A stretch of DNA of 64,000 bases from Oscillospiraceae bacterium (GCA_902795045.1 CADBJU010000004.1:29045-93044); one strand, 5' to 3'. Shown: positions 37,170 to 45,590, counted from the stretch's first letter. Notes: a model not told the origin generated them from the letters alone. A program made the numbers and translations.

Positions 37170-38000
37170 ATGAGAAAAAGAATCTTTTCAGTCTTGCTGG
37201 CAGCTATCCTGATGCTGAGTCTCAGCGCCTGCAATCTGCCGCTGCCGAACTTCCTGGGCGGCAACAAGCCCGCCCCCACGCCCGAGCCGATGCCGACGCC
37301 CACTTATGCGCCCAGCGTACCCACCATGGCGCCGACGCCTGTTCCGACGCCGGTGCCGACCCTGCCGCCGACACCGTCTCCCACGCCGACTCCGGCCCCC
37401 ACGCCGACCCCGGCCCCCACGCCCGAGCCGACGCCTACTCCGGCCCCCACGCCCATGGCGCCCGCGCCCGTGATCAGCAAGCAGCCCACCGGCGAGTCCC
37501 ATTACATCGGTGACAGCGCGCTGTTCATCGCAAACGCCGATACCTGGACCTCCATCACCTGGACGGCGGTAGCGCCCAACGGCATGGAGGGGGATATGGA
37601 CATGTTCCGCAGCGCCTTCCCCGGCTGCACGGTCACCGGCGATACGACCGGCTCTCTCACCATCGGCAACATCAGCGAGGGCATGACCGGCTACAGCTTC
37701 TACTGCACCTTCTATAACTACGGCGCATCCTCCCGCACCAACAGCGCGACGCTGCGCGTGCTCGGCGCAAAAGCTCAGACCAACACCGCAAACAACGGTG
37801 CGGCCGTGGCCTACATTAATTGCCCGGTCTGCGGCAGCACGATTCCTGCCAATACCGCCGTCTGCCCCAACTGCGGCGAGTTCATCAATGACAGTGGATA
37901 TGTTCAGCTCCCCAATGGAGTCAGAGTTGTCCCGGACGGAGAGGGCGGCTATGTAGCTTTCGATGCCGATGGAAACATAGTGGACAGCGGCACATTCTGA
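37170..38000 (+). CDS. Lipoprotein with Pro-rich stalk, Ig-like domain and zinc ribbon (1 of 2)
   Basis: 276 residues. Signal peptide with lipobox LSAC (Cys 21), then a Pro/Thr/Ala stalk (about 32-95, PTPxPTP repeats), an Ig-like domain (about 98-195, with SITWTAV and YSFYCTF), a zinc ribbon CPVCG-X9-CPNCG (about 214-230), and a short beta-rich tail. The order implies a surface anchor, spacer, adhesion-like domain and a zinc or thiol-active ribbon outside the cell. Function unknown. A paralogue follows after 33 bases. AAAAGGAGG ribosome site. Confidence 0.78.
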   Translation: MRKRIFSVLLAAILMLSLSACNLPLPNFLGGNKPAPTPEPMPTPTYAPSVPTMAPTPVPTPVPTLPPTPSPTPTPAPTPTPAPTPEPTPTPAPTPMAPAPVISKQPTGESHYIGDSALFIANADTWTSITWTAVAPNGMEGDMDMFRSAFPGCTVTGDTTGSLTIGNISEGMTGYSFYCTFYNYGASSRTNSATLRVLGAKAQTNTANNGAAVAYINCPVCGSTIPANTAVCPNCGEFINDSGYVQLPNGVRVVPDGEGGYVAFDADGNIVDSGTF

Positions 38001-38033
38001 GAGACAGCATAAACAATTGAAGGATGATTCTCA

Positions 38034-39062
38034 ATGAGAAAAAAAATCCTGTGCATACTGCTGGCGTTTGTTGTGATGCTGACGTTTTCAGCATGCATAA
38101 AGAAAACTGCATCTGACCCGACCCCGGCTCCCACGGCTTCCGCGACGCCGGGACAGGCTGCGGATGCGATCCCCAACGCAGTCCTGAACGCCACCCCGAC
38201 GCCTGCTCCCATACCGGACCTTACGCCGAGGCCGACGCGTTCGCCCGCGCCTGAGACTCCCATGCCGCTGTCAAGCGCCGCACCAAAGCCGTCCGCTTCG
38301 TCGGAGCCTGCCCCTTCGGCCACACCGGCGGCGGTCGCCGCGGCGCAGAATGAAGGGCCGACCATCATCAAGCAGCCCAAGGCTGAGGGCCACTATATCG
38401 GAGAGAGCGCCGTGTTCACCGCCGAAGCGCGCAACTGGACGAGCATTGTCTGGACGGCGGTATCGCCGAGCGGCCGTGAGGTCGACCTGGGGACCTTCCG
38501 CAAGACCTTCCCGGACTGCACGGTTCTCGGGGGAGCCGAAAGCACTCTCACGATCACGAACCTCAACATCGACATGAACGGCTGGAGCTTCTACTGCACC
38601 TTCAAAAATGATCGCGGCGAGAACAGGACCGACAGCGCGCGTCTCCGGGTCCGGGACCCGAACAGCGATACTTCCTCAAGCAGCTCCGGCACTGCCGTGA
38701 CGACCAAATCAAAGCGGCTGCGCTGCCCGGACTGCGGCTCAGAGGTGCCGCGCGACCTGCTCAACTGCCCATACTGCGGTGCTGAGATTTATACGAAAAA
38801 CGAGTATGCCTATGTAAATCAGGATCAGACCGGCGACATCTTTTATATGGACAACACCGGCGTCATGTATTATAACAACGCGGACCGCACCAGCACCTAT
38901 ATGGACACCAACACCAACTACACGGTCTTTAATGACAGCGGTCTCATCCAATCCGGCAATGTGAAGGAAGAGGAGAAAAAGGCAAAGGAAGAAGCCAGGC
39001 TGAACGCTCTCCTTTCCGGAGATGCCAGTGTCATCTTTGAAATGATGGAGGAAGAGGAATAG
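38034..39062 (+). CDS. Lipoprotein with Pro-rich stalk, Ig-like domain and zinc ribbon (2 of 2)
   Basis: 342 residues with the same order as its neighbour: lipobox FSAC (Cys 21), Pro/Ser/Thr stalk to about 105, Ig-like domain (about 110-205, SIVWTAVSP and WSFYCTF), then zinc ribbon CPDCG-X9-CPYCG (about 227-243). It adds a C-terminal region of about 90 residues with Tyr/Asn-rich repeats and an acidic coiled-coil tail (KEEEKKAKEEARLN). Likely a tandem duplicate that diverged. Unknown function. Confidence 0.78.
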   Translation: MRKKILCILLAFVVMLTFSACIKKTASDPTPAPTASATPGQAADAIPNAVLNATPTPAPIPDLTPRPTRSPAPETPMPLSSAAPKPSASSEPAPSATPAAVAAAQNEGPTIIKQPKAEGHYIGESAVFTAEARNWTSIVWTAVSPSGREVDLGTFRKTFPDCTVLGGAESTLTITNLNIDMNGWSFYCTFKNDRGENRTDSARLRVRDPNSDTSSSSSGTAVTTKSKRLRCPDCGSEVPRDLLNCPYCGAEIYTKNEYAYVNQDQTGDIFYMDNTGVMYYNNADRTSTYMDTNTNYTVFNDSGLIQSGNVKEEEKKAKEEARLNALLSGDASVIFEMMEEEE

Positions 39063-39111
39063 CCCGGCGACTTCGACACATAAAGCAAAATATAGATAAA
39101 GGAGAGTAAAA

Positions 39112-39483
39112 ATGGATTTTAACGCAATACTAAACTATGCACTCGGTTGTGTAACCGAGAAATATGCCACCTTTACAGGCCGCGCAAGACGTGCGGAGTA
39201 CTGGAGCTTCACACTTTGCACCAGTGTGATCTCACTGGTCCTGGGCCTGCTTTACCAGGTGACCGGTTCCAGCATCTTCAGCTATGTCTCCTACATCGTA
39301 TCGCTGGCGCTGCTGGTTCCCGGCATTGCCGTTGCCTGGCGGCGTCTGCATGACATCGGCAAGAAGGGCACCTGGTACTTCCTCAGCCTGATTCCCGTTG
39401 TCGGCTGGATCATTCTGATCGTCTGGTTCTGCCAGGAGGGGGTCCGCGGCGCTAACGAATTCGGCCCCGATCCCAAAGCCTGA
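39112..39483 (+). CDS. DUF805 membrane protein
   Basis: 123 residues with three to four membrane segments and the DUF805 hallmarks: FTGRARRAEYWSFTL at the start, VAWRRLHDIGKKGTWYF in the middle and GANEFGPDP at the end. Family function is unknown. Strong AAAGGAGAG ribosome site, 49 bases after the lipoprotein pair, and probably in the same transcript. Confidence 0.85.
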   Translation: MDFNAILNYALGCVTEKYATFTGRARRAEYWSFTLCTSVISLVLGLLYQVTGSSIFSYVSYIVSLALLVPGIAVAWRRLHDIGKKGTWYFLSLIPVVGWIILIVWFCQEGVRGANEFGPDPKA

Positions 39484-39492
39484 TATACCAAA

Positions 39493-39635
39493 AAGGGCGC
39501 GTTGCAAAATGCTTCGTGTTTTGTCATCCTGAGGAACGAAGTGACGAAGGATCTTTCTTTTGAAAGTTTTGCAGATTTTTATAGAAAGATCCTTCGCTTA
39601 CGCTCAGGATGACACGCATTTTGCAACGCCCCCTT
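39493..39635. repeat. MITE-like nested inverted-repeat element, 143 bases
   Basis: 18-base outer arms AAGGGCGCGTTGCAAAAT (39493-39510) and its complement with one mismatch (39618-39635). Inside lies a second inverted repeat TGTCATCCTGAG...CTCAGGATGACA (39522-39614). The outer arms recur at 62641-62885 around unrelated DNA. No open frame. Confidence 0.75.
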
Positions 39636-39673
39636 TTTCTCAACGGGCAGCCCGTGTCGGAGACCGCCCTACA

Positions 39674-39751
39674 AGTCCCGAAGGGGAGTATGCAAAATAA
39701 AGAGCCCCACCGATGGTGAGACTCTTTATTTTGGTGACCCGTACGGGACTC
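39674..39751. repeat. Duplicate of the tRNA-Glu 3' end and its terminator
   Basis: Nearly identical to 39822-39898: terminator hairpin plus the last 20 bases of tRNA-Glu (39732-39751), then unrelated GC-rich sequence. It marks a partial tandem duplication or an old integration scar. Confidence 0.8.
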
Positions 39752-39839
39752 CCCGCCTGCGGGCGGGCCGGGGCACGGCTCTGACCTGCCCCCGGCAGGT
39801 CATTCACTCCCGTGCCCTTCGAGTCCCGAAGGGAGTATA

Positions 39840-39879
39840 CAAAATAAAGAGCCCCACCGATGGTGAGACTCTTTATTTT
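39840..39879 (-). terminator. Terminator of the tRNA-Met/tRNA-Glu transcript
   Basis: On the minus strand AAAATAAAGAGTCTCACC pairs with GGTGGGGCTCTTTATTTT, followed by T-rich sequence. A second copy lies at 39694-39732. Confidence 0.75.
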
Positions 39880-39954
39880 GGTGACCCGTACGGGACTCGA
39901 ACCCATGTTACCGCCGTGAAAGGGCGGTGTCTTAACCACTTGACCAACGGGCCA
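39879..39954 (-). tRNA. tRNA-Glu (TTC)
   Basis: Cloverleaf with a 7-base acceptor stem, anticodon loop CTTTCAC, T-loop GGTTCGAGTCC and encoded CCA. Second gene of a two-tRNA transcript after tRNA-Met. Confidence 0.95.
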
Positions 39955-39958
39955 TATA

Positions 39959-39981
39959 AAAAGCGCAGCAAGCGCTGCGCC
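39959..39981 (-). other. Spacer hairpin between tRNA-Met and tRNA-Glu
   Basis: GGCGCAGC and GCTGCGC pair around a short loop, followed by TTTTTA on the minus strand; a processing signal or weak terminator. Confidence 0.45.
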
Positions 39982-39986
39982 TTATT

Positions 39987-40063
39987 TGGTAGCGGCACCT
40001 GGATTCGAACCGGGGACACTTCGGGTATGAACCGAATGCTCTGGCCAACTGAGCTATGCCGCC
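39987..40063 (-). tRNA. tRNA-Met (CAT), elongator type
   Basis: 77 bases with anticodon loop TTCATAC, paired first acceptor positions and encoded CCA. Lacks the three G-C pairs of an initiator anticodon stem, so it is the elongator tRNA. Confidence 0.9.
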
Positions 40064-40086
40064 ATTGCTATGTGAACAGCATAAGA

Positions 40087-40115
40087 AATATACCAGATTT
40101 GACCCGCCTTGTCAA
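40087..40115 (-). promoter_or_regulatory. Promoter of the tRNA-Met/tRNA-Glu transcript
   Basis: Minus strand TTGACA and TATATT with a 17-base spacer, 24 bases before tRNA-Met. Confidence 0.8.
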
Positions 40116-40164
40116 CACCAAACATTAAAATTTTTTCGTTTTTGGAAAAAATGAAAAGTTCCTC

Positions 40165-40193
40165 TTGAAATCACAGGAGGGATGTGGTAATAT
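40165..40193 (+). promoter_or_regulatory. Promoter of tRNA-Val (CAC)
   Basis: TTGAAA and TAATAT with a 17-base spacer, 12 bases before the tRNA. Confidence 0.75.
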
Positions 40194-40205
40194 AAATAGG
40201 CTTTT

Positions 40206-40282
40206 GGAGGGTTAGCTCAGCTGGTTAGAGCGTCCGCCTCACACGCGGAAGGTCGACGGTTCGAGTCCGCCACTCTCCACCA
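40206..40282 (+). tRNA. tRNA-Val (CAC)
   Basis: 77 bases with anticodon loop CTCACAC, T-loop GGTTCGAGTCC and encoded CCA. Single-gene transcript with its own promoter and terminator. Confidence 0.93.
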
Positions 40283-40284
40283 TG

Positions 40285-40325
40285 AAAAAAGAGCCTTTTG
40301 CCTGTCGGTCAAAAGGCTCTTTTTT
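40285..40325 (+). terminator. Terminator of tRNA-Val
   Basis: AAAAAAGAGCCTTTTG pairs with CAAAAGGCTCTTTTTT around CCTGTCGGT. Confidence 0.9.
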
Positions 40326-40432
40326 CAATGAAGTCGCTCCTGGCGGGGCTAATGAAAGAATGAAGACACTTTGTTAATGAAGAAATAATAGGGATAAGAC
40401 ACAGGCGGGAAATACGTGAAAGGTTGTGCACC

Positions 40433-40999
40433 ATGAAAATTCTCTGCTACGGAGATTCCAATACCTACGGCTATGACGGGACGGACCCCTTCGGGGGACG
40501 GCTGCCCGAGGATGCCCGCTGGCCTGAACTGCTCGGCAGAAGCCTCGGCTGCGAATGTCTCAACTGCGGCCTCAACGGTCGGCGGGTACCGCGCTTCCCG
40601 CGCAGCATCGACGCGGATCTGAGGCTCCTGTCCCAGGCGAGGGAGGGAGACCTCATCATTGTCATGCTTGGCACCAATGATCTTTTATGCGGAGCCGGAC
40701 CGGAGGAGACCGCGGGATATATGCGGTACTTTCTGGAAAAACTGAAAGAGGCCCACCCCAACTGCGCACTGCTGCTTACGGCTCCGCCGGCCGCCGTAAC
40801 AGACGCGGAGGACCTTTCTCCTGCCTTCTCCGAGCTTGCCGAGGCTTACAGCGAAACGGCGCAGGAGCTCGGTATTTGCTATGCAGACACGACACGCTGG
40901 CAGATCCCCACCGTAGGGGACGGCGTGCACTTTTCCGAGCGGGGTCACAGGCTTTTTGCACTCAAGATGGGCCAGACGATCCGTATGCTCATGGCGTGA
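40433..40999 (+). CDS. SGNH/GDSL-family hydrolase
   Basis: 188 residues. Block I CYGDSNTYGYDG with the nucleophile Ser, block III GTNDLL with Asn, and block V DGVHFSERGH with the Asp/His pair. It is a cytoplasmic esterase of the arylesterase/TAP-like kind. Substrate unknown; it stands alone between tRNA genes. ATG 40433 with GAAAGG upstream is preferred over the GTG three codons earlier. Confidence 0.85.
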   Translation: MKILCYGDSNTYGYDGTDPFGGRLPEDARWPELLGRSLGCECLNCGLNGRRVPRFPRSIDADLRLLSQAREGDLIIVMLGTNDLLCGAGPEETAGYMRYFLEKLKEAHPNCALLLTAPPAAVTDAEDLSPAFSELAEAYSETAQELGICYADTTRWQIPTVGDGVHFSERGHRLFALKMGQTIRMLMA

Positions 41000-41102
41000 T
41001 TTTTGCAGGTGCCGCCCGGACTTGACGCCGCTGCGCGGCACTGGGGCATGCTTACGCATGCCCGTCGCCGGAACCGGCTCAAGATTGGGAAAAACACCGC
41101 AT

Positions 41103-41137
41103 AAAAAAGGAACATCCCGACGGGATGTTCCTTTTTT
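41103..41137 (-). terminator. Terminator of the four-tRNA transcript
   Basis: AAAAAAGGAACATCCC and its complement around CGAC, with T-run on the minus strand, immediately after tRNA-Cys; it would also end the SGNH gene on the plus strand. Confidence 0.85.
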
Positions 41138-41210
41138 GGAGGCGCCACCCGGACTTGAACCGGGGGTCAGGGATTTGCAGTCCCGTGCCTTACCACTTGG
41201 CTATGGCGCC
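41137..41210 (-). tRNA. tRNA-Cys (GCA)
   Basis: 74 bases with anticodon loop CTGCAAA and encoded CCA. Last of four tRNAs in the transcript Val-Phe-Gly-Cys. Confidence 0.93.
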
Positions 41211-41218
41211 GGATATAA

Positions 41219-41248
41219 GATTTGCGGACGCGGAGGCGTCCGCAAATC
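41219..41248 (-). other. Spacer hairpin between tRNA-Gly and tRNA-Cys
   Basis: GATTTGCGGACGC pairs with GCGTCCGCAAATC around a short loop; no T-run. Likely an RNase processing signal. Confidence 0.45.
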
Positions 41249-41255
41249 CTTTTGT

Positions 41256-41331
41256 TGGAGCGGCTTACGAGGCTCGAACTCGCTACCTCCACCTTGGCAA
41301 GGTGGCGCTCTACCGGATGAGCTAAAGCCGC
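41256..41331 (-). tRNA. tRNA-Gly (GCC)
   Basis: 76 bases with anticodon loop TTGCCAA, acceptor GCGGCTT/AAGCCGC and encoded CCA. Confidence 0.93.
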
Positions 41332-41334
41332 ACA

Positions 41335-41410
<76 letters not shown>

Positions 41411-41432
41411 AAATCCTGTGAGTGGGAAAGCA

Positions 41433-41509
41433 TGGTGGGAACAACTGGACTCGAACCAGTGACCCCCTGCTTGTAAGGCAGGTGCTCTAACCAGCTGAGC
41501 TATGCTCCC
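41433..41509 (-). tRNA. tRNA-Val (TAC)
   Basis: 77 bases with anticodon loop CTTACAA, acceptor GGGAGCA/TGTTCCC and encoded CCA. First gene of the four-tRNA transcript. Confidence 0.93.
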
Positions 41510-41525
41510 GTGTCACAGCTTAGTT

Positions 41526-41554
41526 ATAATACTAGATTAATCCGGTTTTGTCAA
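41526..41554 (-). promoter_or_regulatory. Promoter of the four-tRNA transcript
   Basis: Minus strand TTGACA and TATTAT with a 17-base spacer, 16 bases before tRNA-Val. Confidence 0.82.
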
Positions 41555-41599
41555 GAAGTTTTTTCACTTTTCTCAATTGATTTGAAGGGATATTTATTC

Positions 41600-41628
41600 T
41601 TGTGTCAGCTTTCAAAAAATGGTATAAT
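41600..41628 (+). promoter_or_regulatory. Promoter of the caspase-like gene
   Basis: TTGTGT and TATAAT with a 17-base spacer, 34 bases before the ATG; AGGAGG follows. Confidence 0.7.
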
Positions 41629-41662
41629 TAATTAATTATACATACAGGAGGTAACGCACTGC

Positions 41663-43948
41663 ATGAAACACATACACAGAGCTGCCATGCTCGCGATCCT
41701 GGTGCTCGTAATGACTTTCTGCCTCAGTGCCTCGGTCTGGGCCAATGTCTGGACGCCGAAGTCGCTCAAGGAGATTGGGGACGAAGCCTTTATGGGCGTA
41801 CCGATGCAGAAAAACTATGCGGTCCGGTCCGGTATCGAAACGATCGGCTCCCGTGCCTTTGCAAATACCGGGGTGGAGCTCGTCTGGCTGCCGAATACAC
41901 TCAAGTACATCGCACCTGACGCCTTTGACAAGACGGCCGGTTTCGTCTGCTCGCCCGGCACCTATGCCGAGCAGTGGTGCCGAGATAACGGCTATGACTA
42001 TGGCTACATCAAGCCCTATCTCAGTGTTGACAAGAAAAAGCTGAATTACGGTGAGACCGCAACTTTAACGGCAGATCCCGTCTTTGGCAAGGAGCCTACG
42101 TCATACATCTGGGAGACTCGGGGGCGTGAGCGCTACTGGTCCGTTGTCGAGGGAGAGACCGGGCCGATCCTGCGCTATACCAACACGGAGGAAGACGGCT
42201 ATATCAAGTTCCGCGTCTCCTGCGTATGGGACGACGTATGCTCTGTCCCCAGCGATCTGGAAAGCATTTACCGCTACAGCAACAAAATCACCTTTGATGC
42301 AGAAAAGTGCAAAGCCCTGAGCGGCGACGCCGTGTATCTGGAATGGAACTCGATGGGCAGCGACACGGACTTTAAGCTGTATCAGTGGAAGCCTGACGCA
42401 CAGAAGCCCGATGGCGGAGAATGGACATGGATCGACTCTTTTAAAGGCGCGTGGCACTGTACGGTCTACGGTCTGGAGAAAAACACGGAGTACAGCTTCT
42501 ATCTCAGCATCCCGCAGGAAAACAGCGACGATGAGAGAATCGTCTCCGAACCCATTACCATCACTACCGGGGATGATGAGACCAGCCTTGAGATGCATGA
42601 ATTCCTGCTCGACGGGCAAGCCCTCTATATGACCTGGGAGCCCATCGAGGGCGCCCGGTATGACATATACTACGGTTCGACCGAGGACAATCTGAAAATC
42701 TGGTCAAGCAACCGTTGGAGAACGGACTACCAGATGTACGATTTCCCGCTGAATCAGACAAGATACGTACAGGTTCGGGCCCGTATCCCCAACACGTATT
42801 ACGTATTTCCGGGACCGATCCTGCCGGTCAAACCCACAGAAGAAGGTCCCAAGCTGACCCTCGATCCCGTTGCTTACAGGGGCGACGTTGCGAACGTGAG
42901 CTGGACGCCGCTGCTCGGCTGCACCTATGATGTGTATCTGCGCGCAGAGGGCCAAGAAAAGAGTCTTATTGAAGAAAACACAGACAGGAACTATCTGGAC
43001 ATCGGCGGCTTAAAGCCCGGGGATAAGTGGTATGTCAGTGTGACGGCCAAATTCGGCAAATGGAGCACCACAAGCGCCGAGGCGGAGATCTGCGTTGATC
43101 CTCTGGACGAGGTGGTATACCGCGCCCTGCTCATCGGTGAGGCGACCTTCGACGGCAAAATGAACGCGCCCCGCAACTACGGGAATGTGGATCTTCTGTC
43201 AGTGATGTTTGACAATGTGAAGACCCCCGACGGAACTTATTATTCCTATGTCCGCCGCAAAGATCTGAGCCGAGATGGAATACTCGCCGCCATCACGGAG
43301 ACGTTTTCTGAAGCGGATGATAACGATGTTTCCCTCTTCTTCATCTCTACCCATGGCAATGTCAGCAAGGTCGGCCGTTATGCCGGAGCGCTGTGCACGG
43401 TGGAGACGCCGACGAAATTCGGGTTACTTCTGCAGGAGGAACTGCGTGACGCTCTGCAGAAGATCAAGGGCACCAAGATCGTGTGGTTATCCGCCTGTGG
43501 GACAGGTGCGGGCGTTTATGACCCCGAGCATCCGGAGGAGGAGAACTACGCCGATCCCTACTATGGCGAATACGACGAGAACGAGTGGGACGGCTGGCCC
43601 ATCTATGTGATCGACAATGAGGGAGACGACTTTTATCTCAGCGATGATGCAGCCTTTGACACAGGCGAGCTCCGCCAGCCTGATTTTCAGGTGTTGACTG
43701 CCGCTCGCTACCGTTATGTCGGCTACGGCAATAATGACGAAAACTGCAGCTACTTCGTCAAGTATCTCACGGAAGGCGTTTTTAACCCGGACGGGAGCAT
43801 GCCCGCGGATATGGACGGCAACGGAGAGCTGACCCAGCATGAGCTGTTCAGCTACATCAAGTGGCGCGAGGAGGACCCCGAGACCGGCTCAGATCAGGAT
43901 GTACAGGCCTACCCCATGAACAGCGACTATGTGCTGTTCATGAAATAA
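41663..43948 (+). CDS. Secreted caspase-like (clan CD) protein with BspA-type LRR and EF-hand
   Basis: 761 residues. Signal peptide (1-28), one or two BspA/LRR_5 repeats (about 30-110, KSLKEIGDEAF and IETIGSRAFANTG), an Ig-like and two fibronectin-like domains (about 118-480), then a caspase-like peptidase domain (about 485-700) starting YRALLIGEATF. The clan CD dyad is visible: His 564 in FFISTHGN and Cys 612 in VWLSACGTGAG, each after a hydrophobic strand. An EF-hand loop DMDGNGELTQHE sits at 716-727. It is probably a surface cysteine endopeptidase, perhaps calcium-dependent. No sortase signal or lipobox is seen. Single gene. Confidence 0.8.
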   Translation: MKHIHRAAMLAILVLVMTFCLSASVWANVWTPKSLKEIGDEAFMGVPMQKNYAVRSGIETIGSRAFANTGVELVWLPNTLKYIAPDAFDKTAGFVCSPGTYAEQWCRDNGYDYGYIKPYLSVDKKKLNYGETATLTADPVFGKEPTSYIWETRGRERYWSVVEGETGPILRYTNTEEDGYIKFRVSCVWDDVCSVPSDLESIYRYSNKITFDAEKCKALSGDAVYLEWNSMGSDTDFKLYQWKPDAQKPDGGEWTWIDSFKGAWHCTVYGLEKNTEYSFYLSIPQENSDDERIVSEPITITTGDDETSLEMHEFLLDGQALYMTWEPIEGARYDIYYGSTEDNLKIWSSNRWRTDYQMYDFPLNQTRYVQVRARIPNTYYVFPGPILPVKPTEEGPKLTLDPVAYRGDVANVSWTPLLGCTYDVYLRAEGQEKSLIEENTDRNYLDIGGLKPGDKWYVSVTAKFGKWSTTSAEAEICVDPLDEVVYRALLIGEATFDGKMNAPRNYGNVDLLSVMFDNVKTPDGTYYSYVRRKDLSRDGILAAITETFSEADDNDVSLFFISTHGNVSKVGRYAGALCTVETPTKFGLLLQEELRDALQKIKGTKIVWLSACGTGAGVYDPEHPEEENYADPYYGEYDENEWDGWPIYVIDNEGDDFYLSDDAAFDTGELRQPDFQVLTAARYRYVGYGNNDENCSYFVKYLTEGVFNPDGSMPADMDGNGELTQHELFSYIKWREEDPETGSDQDVQAYPMNSDYVLFMK

Positions 43949-43956
43949 TCTCATAT

Positions 43957-43990
43957 AAAAACGGATGCGGCATTAAACCGCATCCGTTTT
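43957..43990. terminator. Bidirectional terminator
   Basis: AAAACGGATGCGG and its complement around a 7-base loop; it ends the caspase-like gene and overlaps the last codons of hslO on the other strand. Confidence 0.88.
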
Positions 43991-44863
43991 GGCTTGTGAA
44001 GCTTTTAATAGTATCAGATCTGCCGGACTGAAGCTGTACTCCCTGTCGCAGAACTGGCAGGACACGGAGATGTCCTTGCCGTCGTCGATGATCTCCTGCA
44101 GCTCGCTCGGATCGATGACGGTCAGGGCCTGCTCCACCCGCTCCCGGCTGCAATAGCAGCGGTACTCCACCGGGTATTCGCCCACGGTATGCCAGTCAAA
44201 GCCCTTGAGCACCTGCTTGAACAGCGCCTCCGCTCCGTCCTCGTTCAAAACGGTGGTGAGCTGGTCCATCATGAAGATGTTCTCCTCCAGCTTGCCGATG
44301 AGCTCTTCGTCCGCGCCGGGCATGAGCTGCACGACAAAGCCGCCGGCGGCGAGGATCGTGCGGTCGATGTTCACCAGCACCCCCAGCGCGCAGGCAGAGG
44401 GCACCTGCTCACTCTCGGTCAGGTAGGCGGTGAGGTCTTCGGCGATCTCCCCGCTGACAAGCTCGACCGAGCCGATGTAGGGCTCGCGCATGCCGAGATC
44501 GCGGCTCACGGTGAGCATGCCGTCACGGCCGACCGCGCCGCCCACGTCCAGCTTGCCGTCCAGACGCAGGGGCAGATCACAGCGCGGGTTCTCCACATAG
44601 CCGCGCACATTGCCCTCGTGGTCCGATACCGCTACCACGCTGCCCATCGGTCCGCCGCCGTTAATGCGGATGGTGAGGCTGGCCTTCTCCTCCTTCATGG
44701 CCTGACCCAGAAGGGAGGCACCGCACAGGGTCCGCCCCAGGGCGGCGCAGGCGGTAGGGGAGAGACCATGGATCTGCCGTGCCCGTTCTACAGTATCCCT
44801 TGCCGTGATCACAGCCATTTTAATAAAACCGTCGGCTGCGGTTGCTCTGATGATTTTATCCAT
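43973..44863 (-). CDS. hslO: Redox-regulated chaperone Hsp33
   Basis: 296 residues, full-length. Cytoplasmic holdase that becomes active when its zinc cysteines are oxidised. The C-terminal switch is intact: CYC near 238 and CQFC near 270. N-terminal DKIIRATAADGFIKMAVITA is typical. Its start overlaps the methyltransferase stop by eight bases, placing it third in the yerC-methyltransferase-hslO operon. Confidence 0.95.
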   Translation of the reverse strand: MDKIIRATAADGFIKMAVITARDTVERARQIHGLSPTACAALGRTLCGASLLGQAMKEEKASLTIRINGGGPMGSVVAVSDHEGNVRGYVENPRCDLPLRLDGKLDVGGAVGRDGMLTVSRDLGMREPYIGSVELVSGEIAEDLTAYLTESEQVPSACALGVLVNIDRTILAAGGFVVQLMPGADEELIGKLEENIFMMDQLTTVLNEDGAEALFKQVLKGFDWHTVGEYPVEYRCYCSRERVEQALTVIDPSELQEIIDDGKDISVSCQFCDREYSFSPADLILLKASQAKTDAV

Positions 44864-45590
44864 TCTCGTTCCTTCTTGCTATGATATAGAGTCTTCCGGC
44901 CTCGCCCTGAGGACCGTCAACGCGCTGGCGCACGTTGTCAAAGCCTGCCTGCTCCAACAGGGCGCAAAGCGTTTCTGGGGTGTGCGCATATTCGATGTGC
45001 TCCTCCTCACTCCGTTCCCAGAGCGTTCCGCGCTTTGTGAAGAGATCCATGCCGTAGACCAGTGCGCTTGAGTCCTCGTCAAAGTCGGCCCGCCACAGGC
45101 ACAGCACATCCTCCTTCTCGTCGACAAAGATCTGCCCGTCGAGAGAGCGCAGGAAATCCGGCGTGCGGATGTCGAACAGCAGCAGCCCTCCGGGCCGGAT
45201 GAAGAGATGCAGGCGGCGAAACACCTCCGCCAGCTTTTCGGCGGAGATGTAGTTGAAGCCGTCGAGACAGCAGACCGCCGCGTCCACCGTGCCGTAAAGG
45301 TCCAGCCCCTCCGCCGCCTGGCAGAGAAACAGCGGCTGCACCCGGCAGGGGCCCTGCTTTGCCTGCGCCTGCATCAGCATGTCCACGGAGCGGTCCGCCG
45401 CGATCATCTCATAGCCGCGCCCGGCAAGCTCCCAGGTCATGGAGCCCGTGCCGCAGCACAGATCCAGCAGCAGGCGGAACTCGCCGCCGTCGGCGGAAAA
45501 AACCGACTCGTAGAAATCCGCGATGGCGCCGTAGGGCACATCCCCGGTCAGACTGTCGTACCAGGGGGCGAGAGCGTCGTAACAGCTCAC
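44856..45590 (-). CDS. Class I SAM-dependent methyltransferase
   Basis: 244 residues. Rossmann-like methyltransferase with motif I LLDLCCGTGSMTWELA and acidic loop MIAADRSVDML. The overall pattern (YDALAPWYDSLTGD start, family near UbiE/Methyltransf_25) suggests a small-molecule methyltransferase; substrate unknown. Overlaps yerC by ATGA and hslO by eight bases. Confidence 0.85.
   Translation of the reverse strand: MSCYDALAPWYDSLTGDVPYGAIADFYESVFSADGGEFRLLLDLCCGTGSMTWELAGRGYEMIAADRSVDMLMQAQAKQGPCRVQPLFLCQAAEGLDLYGTVDAAVCCLDGFNYISAEKLAEVFRRLHLFIRPGGLLLFDIRTPDFLRSLDGQIFVDEKEDVLCLWRADFDEDSSALVYGMDLFTKRGTLWERSEEEHIEYAHTPETLCALLEQAGFDNVRQRVDGPQGEAGRLYIIARRNENG

Noticed and set aside
37265-37460. 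Short tandem repeats that could be taken for a CRISPR or satellite array
   Set aside because: They encode the PTP-rich stalk of the lipoprotein in frame, with no constant spacer.
39640-39939. 99-codon open frame on the minus strand across the tRNA-Glu region
   Set aside because: It consists of tRNA-Glu, its terminator and their duplicate read as protein; no ribosome site.
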